In this document: in pieces, positions 1 through 8,488 of the stretch | How positions within the stretch are numbered: position 1 is the stretch's first letter | Layout of the letters: each line of letters starts with the position of its first letter | Assembly: GCF_013340305.1 (NCBI RefSeq) | Contig: NZ_BLVP01000002.1 | Location: forward strand, 283,857-347,856 | Reading direction: 5' to 3' | Source: Desulfovibrio psychrotolerans | GTDB lineage: Bacteria; Desulfobacterota; Desulfovibrionia; Desulfovibrionales; Desulfovibrionaceae | Length of the DNA stretch: 64,000 bases | Program-made: the position numbers and the translations under genes | The notes under the pieces: generated by a model | What the model was told of the DNA's origin: nothing | The model's input: only the letters and a program-made list of their open reading frames with translations | The model's database searches: none

Positions 1-22
1 GGTGCGGTGCGGGGAGGTTCCA

Positions 23-979
23 ATGGCTGATACGCTGCTGCGCTGCTCTGACATTTCCGTGAGCTTTGGAGGCGTGAAGGCCCTTGCCGGCGTTTCCTGC
101 GGGCTGGAACAGGGGCGCATTACCGCCATTATCGGTCCCAACGGTGCGGGAAAGACCACGCTGCTGAACGTGATAACCGGCATGGTGTCCAGCGAGGGAG
201 GGGTCATTCTTCTGCGTGGCGGGAAGGCTGTATCCGCCGGGCAGGGCAAGGGGGACACCCCTTCCCGGAACGGGGAAGAGTGGGAGGATATGGGCTTGCT
301 GCCCCCCTTCCGCAGGGCCATGCGCGGGATTATGCGCACGTTTCAGAATCTGGAAATTTTTACCAACATGAGCGTGCTGGAAAACGTTATGGCGGGCAGG
401 CACCGCAAGGGCGGCTACAGTGTTGCGGACGCCTTTTTCAAGACACCGCGATACCGCCGTGAGGAACGCGAGGCCGAAGCTGCCGCCCTGCGCGCGCTTG
501 AGTTTGTGGGGCTGGCGGACATGGCCCATATGCCCGCAGGCGAGATGGCCTATGGCAGCCAGCGGTTGCTGGAGATTGCCCGGGTGGTGGCGGCGGAGCC
601 CGTGCTGCTTCTGCTGGATGAACCGGCGGCCGGGCTGAACATGCGCGAGACGCAGCAGCTTGGTGCGCTTATCCGTCGTGTGCGGGATGAGCTGGGCATA
701 ACCGTGGCGCTGGTGGAACACGACATGGAGCTGGTTATGGATATCAGCGACCATATTGTGGTGCTCTGTTTCGGTGAGGTGCTGGCCACGGGCACGCCGC
801 TGGAGATTCAGCGCAACCCTGCCGTTATTGCCGCGTATCTGGGGGATGACGAGGACGACGGGGGTGCCGGAGGTGCATGTGGCGGCGGTGACGCCGTGGC
901 CGCCGGGAATGTCGGGAATGCCGGGAGCGGGCGGGACCATGCGTCCCTGAACGCGCAGACCGGCACGGGAGGAAACTGA
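23..979 (+). CDS. livG: Branched-chain amino acid ABC transporter ATP-binding protein LivG
   Basis: Cytoplasmic ATPase of a Liv/Hyd-type importer that powers uptake of branched-chain amino acids or related carboxylates. The Walker A GPNGAGKTT lies at about residues 38-46, the LivG-type signature reads AYGSQRLLEIAR, and Walker B is LLLLDEPAAGLN, followed by the switch histidine in VEHDMELV. I start at ATG 23 because GGGGAGG lies just upstream; an in-frame GTG at position 2 would add seven residues. The last 45 or so residues are a Gly/Ala-rich tail outside the ATPase fold. Binding protein and permease genes would lie left of the window. The start of livF follows one base after the stop. Confidence 0.9.
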   Translation: MADTLLRCSDISVSFGGVKALAGVSCGLEQGRITAIIGPNGAGKTTLLNVITGMVSSEGGVILLRGGKAVSAGQGKGDTPSRNGEEWEDMGLLPPFRRAMRGIMRTFQNLEIFTNMSVLENVMAGRHRKGGYSVADAFFKTPRYRREEREAEAAALRALEFVGLADMAHMPAGEMAYGSQRLLEIARVVAAEPVLLLLDEPAAGLNMRETQQLGALIRRVRDELGITVALVEHDMELVMDISDHIVVLCFGEVLATGTPLEIQRNPAVIAAYLGDDEDDGGAGGACGGGDAVAAGNVGNAGSGRDHASLNAQTGTGGN

Positions 980-980
980 C

Positions 981-1733
981 ATGCTGCGGCTGCGGAACGT
1001 GGACCTTGCCTACGGGCGTATTCAGGCGGTGCGGCGGGTTTCGCTGCATGTGGGGGCCGGGGAGATTGTTGCCCTTATCGGGGCCAACGGCGCGGGAAAA
1101 ACCACCCTGCTTACGGCTGTTTCCGGCCTGATGCGGCCTGCGGGCGGCGTGATGGAATTTGACGGCGGCGACCTGACGCGCATGCAGCCGGACGCCATTG
1201 TGCGGGCCGGGATATCCCATGTGCCGGAAGGAAGGCTGGTGTTTGGCCCCATGACCGTGGAGGACAATCTGCTGCTCGGCTCCTTTTCGCGGAGGCGGTT
1301 CGGGAGGCGGCTGGACGTGCGGGACGAACTGGACCGGATGTATACCATGTTTCCGCGTCTGCACGAGCGGCGGGCGCAGGCGGCGGGTACGCTTTCCGGC
1401 GGGGAGCAGCAGATGCTGGCCATAGCCCGCGCGCTTATGGCAAAGCCCCGCATGCTGCTGCTGGATGAACCCGGCATGGGACTGGCACCCACGGTGACGA
1501 AGGAGATATTCCGGCACGTTGTGGAACTGCGGGACGCGTTGGGCCTGACCGTGCTGCTGGTGGAGCAGAACGCGCGCGCGGCCCTGCGCATAGCCGACCG
1601 GGGCTATGTGCTGGAGACGGGGCGCATTATTTTGCAGGGACAGGCGGGTGAACTGCTGGCCAACAGGGATGTGCAGCGCGCCTATCTGGGCCGTGATCTT
1701 GACCGGGAAACCCAGCCTGCAAGGGCGGAATGA
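981..1733 (+). CDS. livF: Branched-chain amino acid ABC transporter ATP-binding protein LivF
   Basis: Second ATPase of the Liv importer, partner of the preceding LivG in the ATPase heterodimer. Walker A GANGAGKTT is at residues 34-42, the C-loop is LSGGEQQMLAIARAL, and Walker B is LLLDEPGMGL. At 250 residues the protein is slightly longer than the usual 235 or so, the excess being a short charged C-terminal tail. Its ATG directly follows the livG stop, and its stop overlaps a possible upstream ATG of the next gene, so translation is probably coupled. Substrate is not decided by the sequence, but the adjoining aryl-CoA ligase fits import of aromatic or branched-chain acids. Confidence 0.9.
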   Translation: MLRLRNVDLAYGRIQAVRRVSLHVGAGEIVALIGANGAGKTTLLTAVSGLMRPAGGVMEFDGGDLTRMQPDAIVRAGISHVPEGRLVFGPMTVEDNLLLGSFSRRRFGRRLDVRDELDRMYTMFPRLHERRAQAAGTLSGGEQQMLAIARALMAKPRMLLLDEPGMGLAPTVTKEIFRHVVELRDALGLTVLLVEQNARAALRIADRGYVLETGRIILQGQAGELLANRDVQRAYLGRDLDRETQPARAE

Positions 1734-1747
1734 CCGAGGTGACGAAT

Positions 1748-3046
1748 ATGTTTTTTGAACAGGATAAAGAATGCATGCCGCGTGAGGCTCTGGAACAGCT
1801 CCAGCTTGAACGGTTGCAGGCCACCCTGAGCCGGGTGGCGCGCAGTGTGCCCCTGTACCGCAGGCGGTTTGCGGAGCACGGCGTGGACCCGGACGATTTT
1901 CGATCGCTGGAGGATCTGCAGCGTCTGCCGTTCACCAGCAAGCAGGACATCCGCGACAATTATCCCTACGGGCTGTTCGCCGTTCCGCTGCGCGACGTGG
2001 TCCGGCTGCATTCGTCATCGGGTACCACGGGCAAGCCCATTGTTGTGGGGTATACCGGGAATGATCTGAACAGCTGGGCGGCCATGGTGGCGCGGATTCT
2101 GGTCATGGGCGGGCTTTGCCGGGACGATGTGGTGCAGATAGCCTTTCACTACGGCATGTTCACGGGCGGGTTCGGGTTGCACGCGGGGGCGGAGCGGCTG
2201 GGGGCTTCTGTCATTCCCAGTTCCGGCGGCAACGCACGCAGGCAGATCATGATTATGCAGGACTACCGGACCACGGCCCTGTGCTGCACGCCGAGCTATG
2301 CCCTGCACCTGGCGGACACCATGGAAGAGATGGGCGTGAACCCCAACGCCCTGCACCTGAAGCGGGGATTGTTCGGCGCGGAGGCGTGGTCTGAAGCCAT
2401 GCGCGAAGAGATTCAGGAACGCCTGAAGATTACGGCTACGGATAATTACGGCATCTCCGAGGTCATGGGACCGGGGGTGGCGGGCGAATGCCTTGTCCGG
2501 CAGGGGCTGCATGTGAATGAGGATCATTTCCTCTTTGAGATCGTGCATCCTGAGACGGGGGTTCCCGTGCCGGACGGCGAGGTAGGGGAACTGGTCATAA
2601 CCACGCTGACCAAGGAAGCCTTTCCCATGGTGCGCTTCCGCACTGGGGATCTGACCCGCATGATAGCGGAGCCATGCTCCTGCGGGCGCAGCTTCCGCCG
2701 CATTGCCCGCGTGATAGGGCGCACGGACGACATGCTTATCATACGGGGGGTAAACGTGTTTCCGCTGCAGGTGGAGTCTATCCTCTTCGGCATGGAGGGG
2801 GCGGAACCGCATTATCAGATAGTTCTGGAGCGCGAGGGCAGGCTGGATACGGCCACAGTGTTTCTGGAGGTTTCTGAGAACCTGCTGTTTGACCGCATGC
2901 GCGTGGCGCGCGAGGCACAGGAGCAGATTAAGCGGCAGCTTGCCTCGGAACTGGGCGTTTCGATGGACGTGGTGTTTGTGGGGCGCAAAACGCTGGAACG
3001 CACGGAAGGGAAGATTCGTAGGGTGGTGGACAGGCGGCAGCTATAG
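1748..3046 (+). CDS. paaK: Phenylacetate-CoA ligase (PaaK family)
   Basis: AMP-forming ligase that activates aryl acetates to CoA thioesters in the cytoplasm. The sequence has the adenylate-forming P-loop SSSGTTGKPIVVGYT, the downstream YGISEVMGPG motif, a RFRTGDLTR motif and the C-terminal GRTDDMLIIRGVNVFP hinge. From ATG 1748 it has 432 residues, the normal PaaK size; GAGGTGA precedes this start by five bases. An ATG at 1730 overlaps the livF stop as ATGA and would add six residues, so either start is possible. In Desulfovibrio-like genomes such ligases commonly follow liv genes, consistent with activation of imported aromatic amino acid breakdown products; the exact substrate is an inference. 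Confidence 0.87.
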   Translation: MFFEQDKECMPREALEQLQLERLQATLSRVARSVPLYRRRFAEHGVDPDDFRSLEDLQRLPFTSKQDIRDNYPYGLFAVPLRDVVRLHSSSGTTGKPIVVGYTGNDLNSWAAMVARILVMGGLCRDDVVQIAFHYGMFTGGFGLHAGAERLGASVIPSSGGNARRQIMIMQDYRTTALCCTPSYALHLADTMEEMGVNPNALHLKRGLFGAEAWSEAMREEIQERLKITATDNYGISEVMGPGVAGECLVRQGLHVNEDHFLFEIVHPETGVPVPDGEVGELVITTLTKEAFPMVRFRTGDLTRMIAEPCSCGRSFRRIARVIGRTDDMLIIRGVNVFPLQVESILFGMEGAEPHYQIVLEREGRLDTATVFLEVSENLLFDRMRVAREAQEQIKRQLASELGVSMDVVFVGRKTLERTEGKIRRVVDRRQL

Positions 3047-3180
3047 GTCTTTGGCAAGAAGGCATTCTGCGGCGTTGCCGTGAGATGATCAAATGATCAG
3101 CTGATGGAGTAGGGCGTTATACGCGCTGGCAGGGGGTTGGGACTGAACGATACCTGCATATTGCCGATATCTTTTTTGGG

Positions 3181-3230
3181 CGGCCCGCGGTTTGACTTTT
3201 TTACAGTCAGAAAGCGGGCCGTAAAAATTT
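3181..3230 (+). terminator. Probable terminator after paaK
   Basis: The 8-base arms CGGCCCGC (3181-3188) and GCGGGCCG (3214-3221) pair perfectly, a second small stem GACT/AGTC sits within the loop, and TAAAAATTTT follows. The element lies in the 321-base gap between paaK and the first feoA gene, and the T-rich tail is interrupted, so efficiency is uncertain. Confidence 0.6.
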
Positions 3231-3277
3231 TGCCGAGAATGCTATTGAAATGTGATGCAGGTCAATCCGCCGGGCAG

Positions 3278-3296
3278 AATGAGAATTAGTTTCATT
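3278..3296. promoter_or_regulatory. Fur box candidate upstream of first feoA
   Basis: The 19-base near-palindrome AATGAGAATTAGTTTCATT contains TGAGAATTAGTTTCA, which matches the 7-1-7 Fur consensus TGATAATNATTATCA at 11 of 14 specified bases. It lies about 70 bases before the start of a ferrous iron transport locus, where Fur repression is well known. The promoter hexamers themselves are not obvious. Confidence 0.65.
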
Positions 3297-3367
3297 TTGG
3301 CGGCAGAGGAACTTGACATTCAATTTCAACTGGAATAGTCCATAGGGACGTTTTCGGAGGGATTTTT

Positions 3368-3631
3368 ATGGCTTGTTGCACGTTGGATAAACTCCCCGCA
3401 GGGTGCAGAGCGACCATTAAGGGGTTTTGCGGATGCCGCAAGTCCCGGGGACGCCTCTGCGCCATGGGGCTTACGCCCGGTACCGTGGTGGAAGTGTGTG
3501 CTCCGTGCAGTGTGCGGGTTCGTGAATCGTGCCTTGCTCTCGGACGCGAGATGGCGGGGCTGGTAACCTGCGAACCTCTTGAAAACGAGCCCCGCTCCGG
3601 CTGTGCGTCAGCCGATGCGGTGGGGTTGTAA
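3368..3631 (+). CDS. feoA: Cysteine-rich FeoA-domain protein
   Basis: Small cytoplasmic SH3-like FeoA protein expected to act with FeoB in Fe(II) uptake. The core GRLCAMGLTPGTVVEV matches the FeoA pattern, with the glycine-rich turn and following beta strand. The protein has 11 cysteines in 87 residues, including CC at 3-4, CGC at 21-23 and CAPC at 44-47, which is unusual for FeoA and suggests metal or redox sensing (inference). GGAGGG precedes ATG 3368. It is separated from the second feoA by a small Cys-rich membrane protein gene. Confidence 0.8.
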   Translation: MACCTLDKLPAGCRATIKGFCGCRKSRGRLCAMGLTPGTVVEVCAPCSVRVRESCLALGREMAGLVTCEPLENEPRSGCASADAVGL

Positions 3632-3670
3632 CCGGCTTTTTCCGTTCCCGGAGAGAGCAGGGAGGCTGTT

Positions 3671-3919
3671 ATGTGGGATACACTTGCGGTTATCCTTATT
3701 GTTGCTGTGGCCGCCATATATTTGGTGCGCCGGTTTGTGAGGCGTGACGGTTCCGGCGGCTGCGGCTGCGGTGGTTCCGGCTGCTGCGGATCTGGTGGTC
3801 AATTGAAAGGCGGTCAGTCGAAGGACGGCGGGCTGAAGCGTTTTGACGGAGATTCCGGCAAGGCGCGTGAAACGTCTTCTGCCTCATGCGGTTGCGGCGG
3901 CAAGGGCGGCTGCCATTAG
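3671..3919 (+). CDS. FeoB-associated Cys-rich membrane protein
   Basis: An 82-residue protein with one N-terminal membrane span (about residues 4-20, DTLAVILIVAVAAIYLV) followed by a basic RRFVRR stop-transfer and two cysteine clusters, CGCGGSGCC near residue 33 and CGCGGKGGC at the C-terminus. This is the layout of the small FeoB-associated proteins found beside feoB in many anaerobes. It starts 39 bases after the first feoA, with GGGAGG before the ATG, so it is probably co-transcribed. The C-terminal cysteines face the cytoplasm if the positive-inside rule holds, and may hand on iron (inference). Confidence 0.75.
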   Translation: MWDTLAVILIVAVAAIYLVRRFVRRDGSGGCGCGGSGCCGSGGQLKGGQSKDGGLKRFDGDSGKARETSSASCGCGGKGGCH

Positions 3920-3964
3920 AAGGGGGCGGTCTTAAGGGCAGGGGTGTCTTGCTCCGAAAACGTG

Positions 3965-3987
3965 ATGCACGGCGTGCATTTTTTTTG
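3965..3987 (+). terminator. Short hairpin with T-run inside the feo locus
   Basis: ATGCAC/GTGCAT arms at 3965-3970 and 3974-3979 with a GGC loop are followed by an eight-base T-run. The stem is only 6 bp, so this may be a weak or partial terminator separating the first feoA unit from feoA2-feoB. Confidence 0.45.
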
Positions 3988-3998
3988 GCACCACCTGT

Positions 3999-4025
3999 TG
4001 AGATCGACTATCAACATCATTTTCA
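3999..4025. promoter_or_regulatory. Overlapping Fur-like boxes upstream of second feoA and feoB
   Basis: TGAGATCGACTATCA (3999-4013) and, on the other strand, TGAAAATGATGTTGA (4011-4025) each match the 7-1-7 Fur consensus at 10 of 14 bases and overlap by three bases, as in extended Fur operators. The position between a short terminator and feoA2 supports a second Fur-controlled promoter. Confidence 0.5.
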
Positions 4026-4085
4026 AATTTACCCAAAGGGATTGGTCTGCCACGCGGCAGGCTTGATCGCATATGAGGAAACGCT

Positions 4086-4322
4086 ATGTCTACAGTCATT
4101 CCCTTGCGGAAGCTGCAGGTCGGGCAGAAGGCCCGGATACAGACCGTTATGGCACACGGTGAACTCGGGCGCAGGATTCGTGACATGGGACTCATTCCCG
4201 GCGCGGAGGTGGAAGTGACCGGGCGTGCGCCCCTGCAAGACCCCGTGGCTTTGCGGCTGACCGGGTTCACGCTTTCACTGCGCAATAACGAGGCCGACTA
4301 CATCACGGTGGAAGTTCTGTAG
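4086..4322 (+). CDS. feoA: FeoA-domain ferrous iron transport protein (second copy)
   Basis: Canonical 78-residue FeoA, a small SH3-like cytoplasmic protein required for FeoB-dependent Fe(II) uptake. It shows GRRIRDMGLIPGAEVEVTGRAP, then a typical last strand ending in YITVEVL, and has no cysteine, unlike the copy at 3368. It lies 37 bases before feoB and is probably in the same transcript. GAGGAAACGCT precedes its ATG. Confidence 0.88.
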   Translation: MSTVIPLRKLQVGQKARIQTVMAHGELGRRIRDMGLIPGAEVEVTGRAPLQDPVALRLTGFTLSLRNNEADYITVEVL

Positions 4323-4359
4323 AACGGGGCACGCCCAAGTAACCTGAGGGAAGGAAACC

Positions 4360-6660
4360 ATGTCCAAAAAGATTACCATTGCCCTTGCCGGTAACCCCAA
4401 CTCCGGCAAGACAACTGCATTTAACGCCATAACCGGGGCCCGCCAGCATGTGGGCAACTATCCCGGTATAACCGTGGACAAGAAAGAGGGCACTGCCGTT
4501 GTTGACGGGCAGACGGTGCACGTGATTGACCTGCCGGGTACGTATTCGCTGAGTGCGTACACCATGGAAGAAGTGGTGGCCCGCAACGTGATAGCGGACG
4601 AGCGGCCCGACATGGTTGTGGACGTGCTCAACGCAGGCGCGCTGGAGCGTAACCTGTATCTGGCTGTGCAGCTTATGGAAATGGGCGCGCCGCTGACCCT
4701 TGCCCTGAACATGATGGACGAGGCGAAGAAGCAGGGCATGCGCATTGACGTGCAGAAGCTGCAGAGCCTGCTCGGAATTCCGGTGGTGGAAACTGTGGCA
4801 CGCGTGGGCGAGGGTATGGACAACCTCATGCGCACGGCAGTGGAGCACGCGCGTGAAAAAGCAGGGAAGCCTTGGGAGCCGCTGATCATATCCTACGGTT
4901 CTGATCTTGATCCGGTTCTGGATGAGATGGTGGCCCTGATCAGCAAGGAGCAGTTTCTTACCGACCGCTACCCCGCCCGCTGGGTGGCTTTGAAGTATCT
5001 TGAGAATGACGAAGAAATGCTGCGCATTGGGAAGCCTTTCGGTGCCGTGGCCACCGAGCTTGAGACACGCGCCCGTGAAGTGTCGGAGCACCTGGAAGCC
5101 ACGCTCAAAACCTACCCTGAAGCCGTTATTGCGGACTACCGCTACGGATATATTTCTTCCCTGCTGCGTCAGGGCGTGGTTTCCCGCCTGAACGATCTGG
5201 AAAACCGCCTTGCCACTTCAGACAAGATGGATCAGGTGCTCACCCACAGGATGCTCGGCCCCATGATTATGCTGGGGCTGCTGTTCCTTATCTATCAAAT
5301 TACTTTCACCATTGGCGAAGTGCCCATGGGGTGGCTGGAATCCTTCTTCGGCTGGCTGAACGAAACCGTTTCTGAGGCCATGCCCGACGGCCTGCTGAAG
5401 TCGCTTGTTGTTTCCGGCATTATTGACGGCGTGGGCGGCGTTATGGGCTTTGTGCCCCTGATCATGTTCATGTTCCTGCAGATAGCCTTCCTTGAAGACA
5501 GCGGGTACATGGCACGCGTGGCCTACATGCTGGACAGGGTGTTCCGCTTCTTCGGCCTGCACGGCTGCTCGGTTATGCCGTTTATCGTATCCGGCGGCAT
5601 TGCAGGCGGCTGCGCTGTTCCCGGTGTTATGGCCGCGCGCACTCTGCGCAGCCCCAAGGAAAAGCTGGCAACGCTGCTCACGGCTCCCTTCATGGCGTGC
5701 GGCGCGAAACTGCCCGTGTTTCTGCTTATTGTGGGCGTGTTTTTCGCTGAGAATCAGGCGCTGGTCATGTTCCTGCTTACGCTGGCGGGATGGGCTTCTG
5801 CGCTGCTGGTCTCCAAATTGCTGCGCTCCACTATCATAAAGGGCGAACCCACTCCGTTTGTTATGGAGCTTCCACCCTATCGTGTTCCTACCTTCCGGGG
5901 TCTGCTTATCCACACGTGGGAGCGCACATGGCAGTACATCAAGAAAGCCGGTACTGTTATTCTGGCCATATCCATCCTGTTGTGGCTTGCCATGACCTTC
6001 CCGCAGCTTTCCGATGAGCAGATGGCTCCGTTTGAAGCCCGTCAGGCAGAGATTGCCGCGCTGATAGAGGCTGCCGGGGGAACTGACGTGCCTGCTGCCG
6101 ATGAAGCTGCCGCTGCCACTGAAGCTGGCGCTGAGGTCTCCGGTGAAGAACAGGCTGAGGAAGCAGGGGTGCTGGTTGCGGAAAACGAAGCCGCTGTTTC
6201 TGAAGTGGATATGGAAGCGTTGGAAGAAGAACTGACGGAGATTGAAAACGCTATGAGCGAGGCCGGGCTGCGGAATTCCGTTGCCGGACGGGTGGGTATT
6301 GCCCTGGAACCTGTCACAAAGTGGGCCGGTTTTGAGTGGCGGACAAACATTGCTCTGGTGGGTGGCTTTGCCGCCAAGGAAGTGATTGTTTCCACGCTGG
6401 GTACTGCCTATTCGCTGGGTGAAGTGGATGCGGAAGAAGCGCAGCCGCTTGCCGAGCGTATAGCCAATGACCCGCACTGGACGCATGCCAACGCTGTTTC
6501 CCTGCTGCTCTTCGTGCTGCTGTACGCCCCGTGCTTTGTCACGGTGGTCGCCATCAAGCAGGAGGCCGGTTCGTGGGGGTGGGCTATCTTCTCCACCGTG
6601 TTCAACACAGCCTTCGCGATGGTGGTGGCTGTGGCGGTGTACCAGATAGGTTCCCTGTAA
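4360..6660 (+). CDS. feoB: Ferrous iron transport protein FeoB
   Basis: Inner-membrane Fe(II) transporter with an N-terminal G domain. G1 is GNPNSGKTT (residues 11-19), the switch region includes NYPGITVDKKEG, G3 is DLPGTYSL and G4 is NMMD. After a helical GDI-like region there are two Gate-type membrane domains containing the conserved cysteines, as in GCSVMPF and AGGCAVPGV. Between membrane segments in the C-terminal half, roughly residues 550-630, there is an Ala/Glu-rich soluble insert that makes the protein variable in this region. GGAAGGAAACC precedes ATG. It closes the feo operon and is followed by a strong terminator. Confidence 0.95.
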   Translation: MSKKITIALAGNPNSGKTTAFNAITGARQHVGNYPGITVDKKEGTAVVDGQTVHVIDLPGTYSLSAYTMEEVVARNVIADERPDMVVDVLNAGALERNLYLAVQLMEMGAPLTLALNMMDEAKKQGMRIDVQKLQSLLGIPVVETVARVGEGMDNLMRTAVEHAREKAGKPWEPLIISYGSDLDPVLDEMVALISKEQFLTDRYPARWVALKYLENDEEMLRIGKPFGAVATELETRAREVSEHLEATLKTYPEAVIADYRYGYISSLLRQGVVSRLNDLENRLATSDKMDQVLTHRMLGPMIMLGLLFLIYQITFTIGEVPMGWLESFFGWLNETVSEAMPDGLLKSLVVSGIIDGVGGVMGFVPLIMFMFLQIAFLEDSGYMARVAYMLDRVFRFFGLHGCSVMPFIVSGGIAGGCAVPGVMAARTLRSPKEKLATLLTAPFMACGAKLPVFLLIVGVFFAENQALVMFLLTLAGWASALLVSKLLRSTIIKGEPTPFVMELPPYRVPTFRGLLIHTWERTWQYIKKAGTVILAISILLWLAMTFPQLSDEQMAPFEARQAEIAALIEAAGGTDVPAADEAAAATEAGAEVSGEEQAEEAGVLVAENEAAVSEVDMEALEEELTEIENAMSEAGLRNSVAGRVGIALEPVTKWAGFEWRTNIALVGGFAAKEVIVSTLGTAYSLGEVDAEEAQPLAERIANDPHWTHANAVSLLLFVLLYAPCFVTVVAIKQEAGSWGWAIFSTVFNTAFAMVVAVAVYQIGSL

Positions 6661-6685
6661 CAGAAAGATAGAGCGTTAGATTAAG

Positions 6686-6719
6686 GGCCGCCGTTCCGGG
6701 AAGGAGCGGCGGCCTTTTT
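6686..6719 (+). terminator. feoB terminator
   Basis: GGCCGCCG (6686-6693) pairs with CGGCGGCC (6707-6714) and TTTTT follows. It lies between the convergent feoB and the sigma-54 activator gene, and the stem could also work weakly on the minus strand. Confidence 0.8.
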
Positions 6720-6736
6720 GCATGGGACGAGGGGCG

Positions 6737-8488
6737 TCAGCGCGGTTTCTTGAGGCCGAACTTGCGTATGCGCGATTGCAGGGTGGTGGGCGGAATGCCG
6801 AGCAATTCTGCTGCGCCGCCAGCCCCCTGAACCCGCCAGTTACTGGCTGTGAGGGCACGCAGGGTGTTTTCGCGCTGCAGCTCATCCATCTGGGCATCGG
6901 TGAATATGGCGGTATCTGCCGCCGGAAGCGTTCCGGAAGGGGCAGTTGCGGCAGGTGCTGCGGGAAGCCCGGGGGATATGGGGCTGCCTGTCTCCGGCTG
7001 GGAGAAGTCCAGCCTGCCGCTGTGCGACATGATGAGGGCGCGTTCGATGACGTTTTGCAGTTCGCGCACGTTGCCGGGCCAGTCGTACGTCTGCAACTGC
7101 TGGATGTGGCGGTAGTGCAGTTTGGGTTCCGGAACATTCAGCCGCCGGGCCGCGTTGGCTATGAAGTGGTGGGCGAGAACCGGTATGTCATCAAGCCGTT
7201 CACGCAGGGGCGGGTTGCGGATGGGAAAGACGGACAGGCGGAAATAAAGGTCCTGCCGGAAAAGCCCTGCGTCCACGTCTGCGGCGAGGTCGCGGTTTGT
7301 GGCGGCGATGATGCGCACGTCCACCTTGCGTGCCCGGTCATCGCCTATGGGTTCGAAGGTGCCCTCCTGCAGCACGCGCAGCAGCTTGCCCTGCAATTCC
7401 AGAGGAATTTCGCCCACCTCGTCCATGAAGAGGGTACCGCCGTCTGCCATGAGAAAGCGCCCGGCCCGGTCACGCACGGCACCGGTGAAGGAGCCTTTGA
7501 CATGGCCGAAGAATTCGCTTTCGAACAGTTCGTGCGGAATGGCGGAGCAGTTTACGCGGACCAGCGGCCCTGTGCGGCGGTGGGAACGGGTGTGGATGGC
7601 TTCTGCCAGAAGCTCCTTGCCCGTGCCCGATTCGCCGAGAATGAGCACGGTGGCGTCTGTGGGGGCCACCACTTCTATCTGCTCCATAACCTTGTTCAGG
7701 GCAGCGGAATTTCCCACGATGTGGTCGTCTGCATGGGCTGTGCGCACGGCGCGTCTGAGGTGTTCGTTTTCCAGTTCCAGCTCGCGGCGCAGGGCATGAA
7801 TTTCTTCAAACGCGGCGGCGTTGGCAAGGGCGGCGGCCAGTGAGTCTGCATAAATCTTGTGCATCTTGCGGTGCATGAGCAGCATGTCTGCCTGCTCGCC
7901 GGTCATGGGCCTGTCGTAGAATACGGCCATAACACCTAAAAGCTCGTCCTTGTGCATGATGGGAAAGGCGGAATAGGCGTGGTAGCCGTGCTCCACTGCC
8001 CAGTAGGGGCGTTCCCATTCATCGGCCGAGGCGGCAAATGTGGGTTCGCCCGCCGTGCTGGGGCCGAGGATAGGGTCGGTGAAGGGAACGAGGTCATACG
8101 TGCCGTCCGGATGACGCCAGAGCGACGGACGCGGTTTGCCCATGCCGGAATAGGCCATGAGGCGGAGTTTGCGGTCTGCGCCGGGCTTGCTGTGCTCCGA
8201 CGTGCCGGTAATGCGTTGTGAGGCAACAATCCACAGACCGCCGAAAATTACGTGCTTGCCCCTGTAGGTGCGTTTGGTCAGGCGCAGAATGCCGTCTATG
8301 GTTCTTTCGCGGGCGATGCCCAGCATGAGGTCCAGAAAGGGGCTGACGTCTATGCTGTGCAGGGTGGGAACCAGTTGCGGGTCCGGCTGCCCGAGCTGCT
8401 GCCTTGCAGGGTGAGGGCGGGGAGCGGCGACTGGTGATACTGCCGGGGATGCCGTGGGCGAATCTGCCGGTGAGGTGGTATCGGACAT
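6737..8488 (-). CDS. GAF-domain sigma-54-dependent transcriptional activator
   Basis: Enhancer-binding protein that would activate RNA polymerase-sigma-54. Residues 1-45 are a Pro/Ala/Ser-rich leader, about 50-225 look like a GAF-type sensor, and residues 226-250 a short coiled linker. The AAA+ domain has Walker A GESGTGKE (285-292), GSFTGA (332-337, Ser in place of the usual Ala) and Walker B GGTLFMDEVGE (350-360), and the C-terminus is a Fis-type helix-turn-helix ending RIRKFGLKKPR. No receiver domain is present, so a small ligand rather than a kinase probably controls it. Targets are unknown. Three palindromes lie just upstream of the start, suggesting autoregulation. Confidence 0.88.
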   Translation of the reverse strand: MSDTTSPADSPTASPAVSPVAAPRPHPARQQLGQPDPQLVPTLHSIDVSPFLDLMLGIARERTIDGILRLTKRTYRGKHVIFGGLWIVASQRITGTSEHSKPGADRKLRLMAYSGMGKPRPSLWRHPDGTYDLVPFTDPILGPSTAGEPTFAASADEWERPYWAVEHGYHAYSAFPIMHKDELLGVMAVFYDRPMTGEQADMLLMHRKMHKIYADSLAAALANAAAFEEIHALRRELELENEHLRRAVRTAHADDHIVGNSAALNKVMEQIEVVAPTDATVLILGESGTGKELLAEAIHTRSHRRTGPLVRVNCSAIPHELFESEFFGHVKGSFTGAVRDRAGRFLMADGGTLFMDEVGEIPLELQGKLLRVLQEGTFEPIGDDRARKVDVRIIAATNRDLAADVDAGLFRQDLYFRLSVFPIRNPPLRERLDDIPVLAHHFIANAARRLNVPEPKLHYRHIQQLQTYDWPGNVRELQNVIERALIMSHSGRLDFSQPETGSPISPGLPAAPAATAPSGTLPAADTAIFTDAQMDELQRENTLRALTASNWRVQGAGGAAELLGIPPTTLQSRIRKFGLKKPR

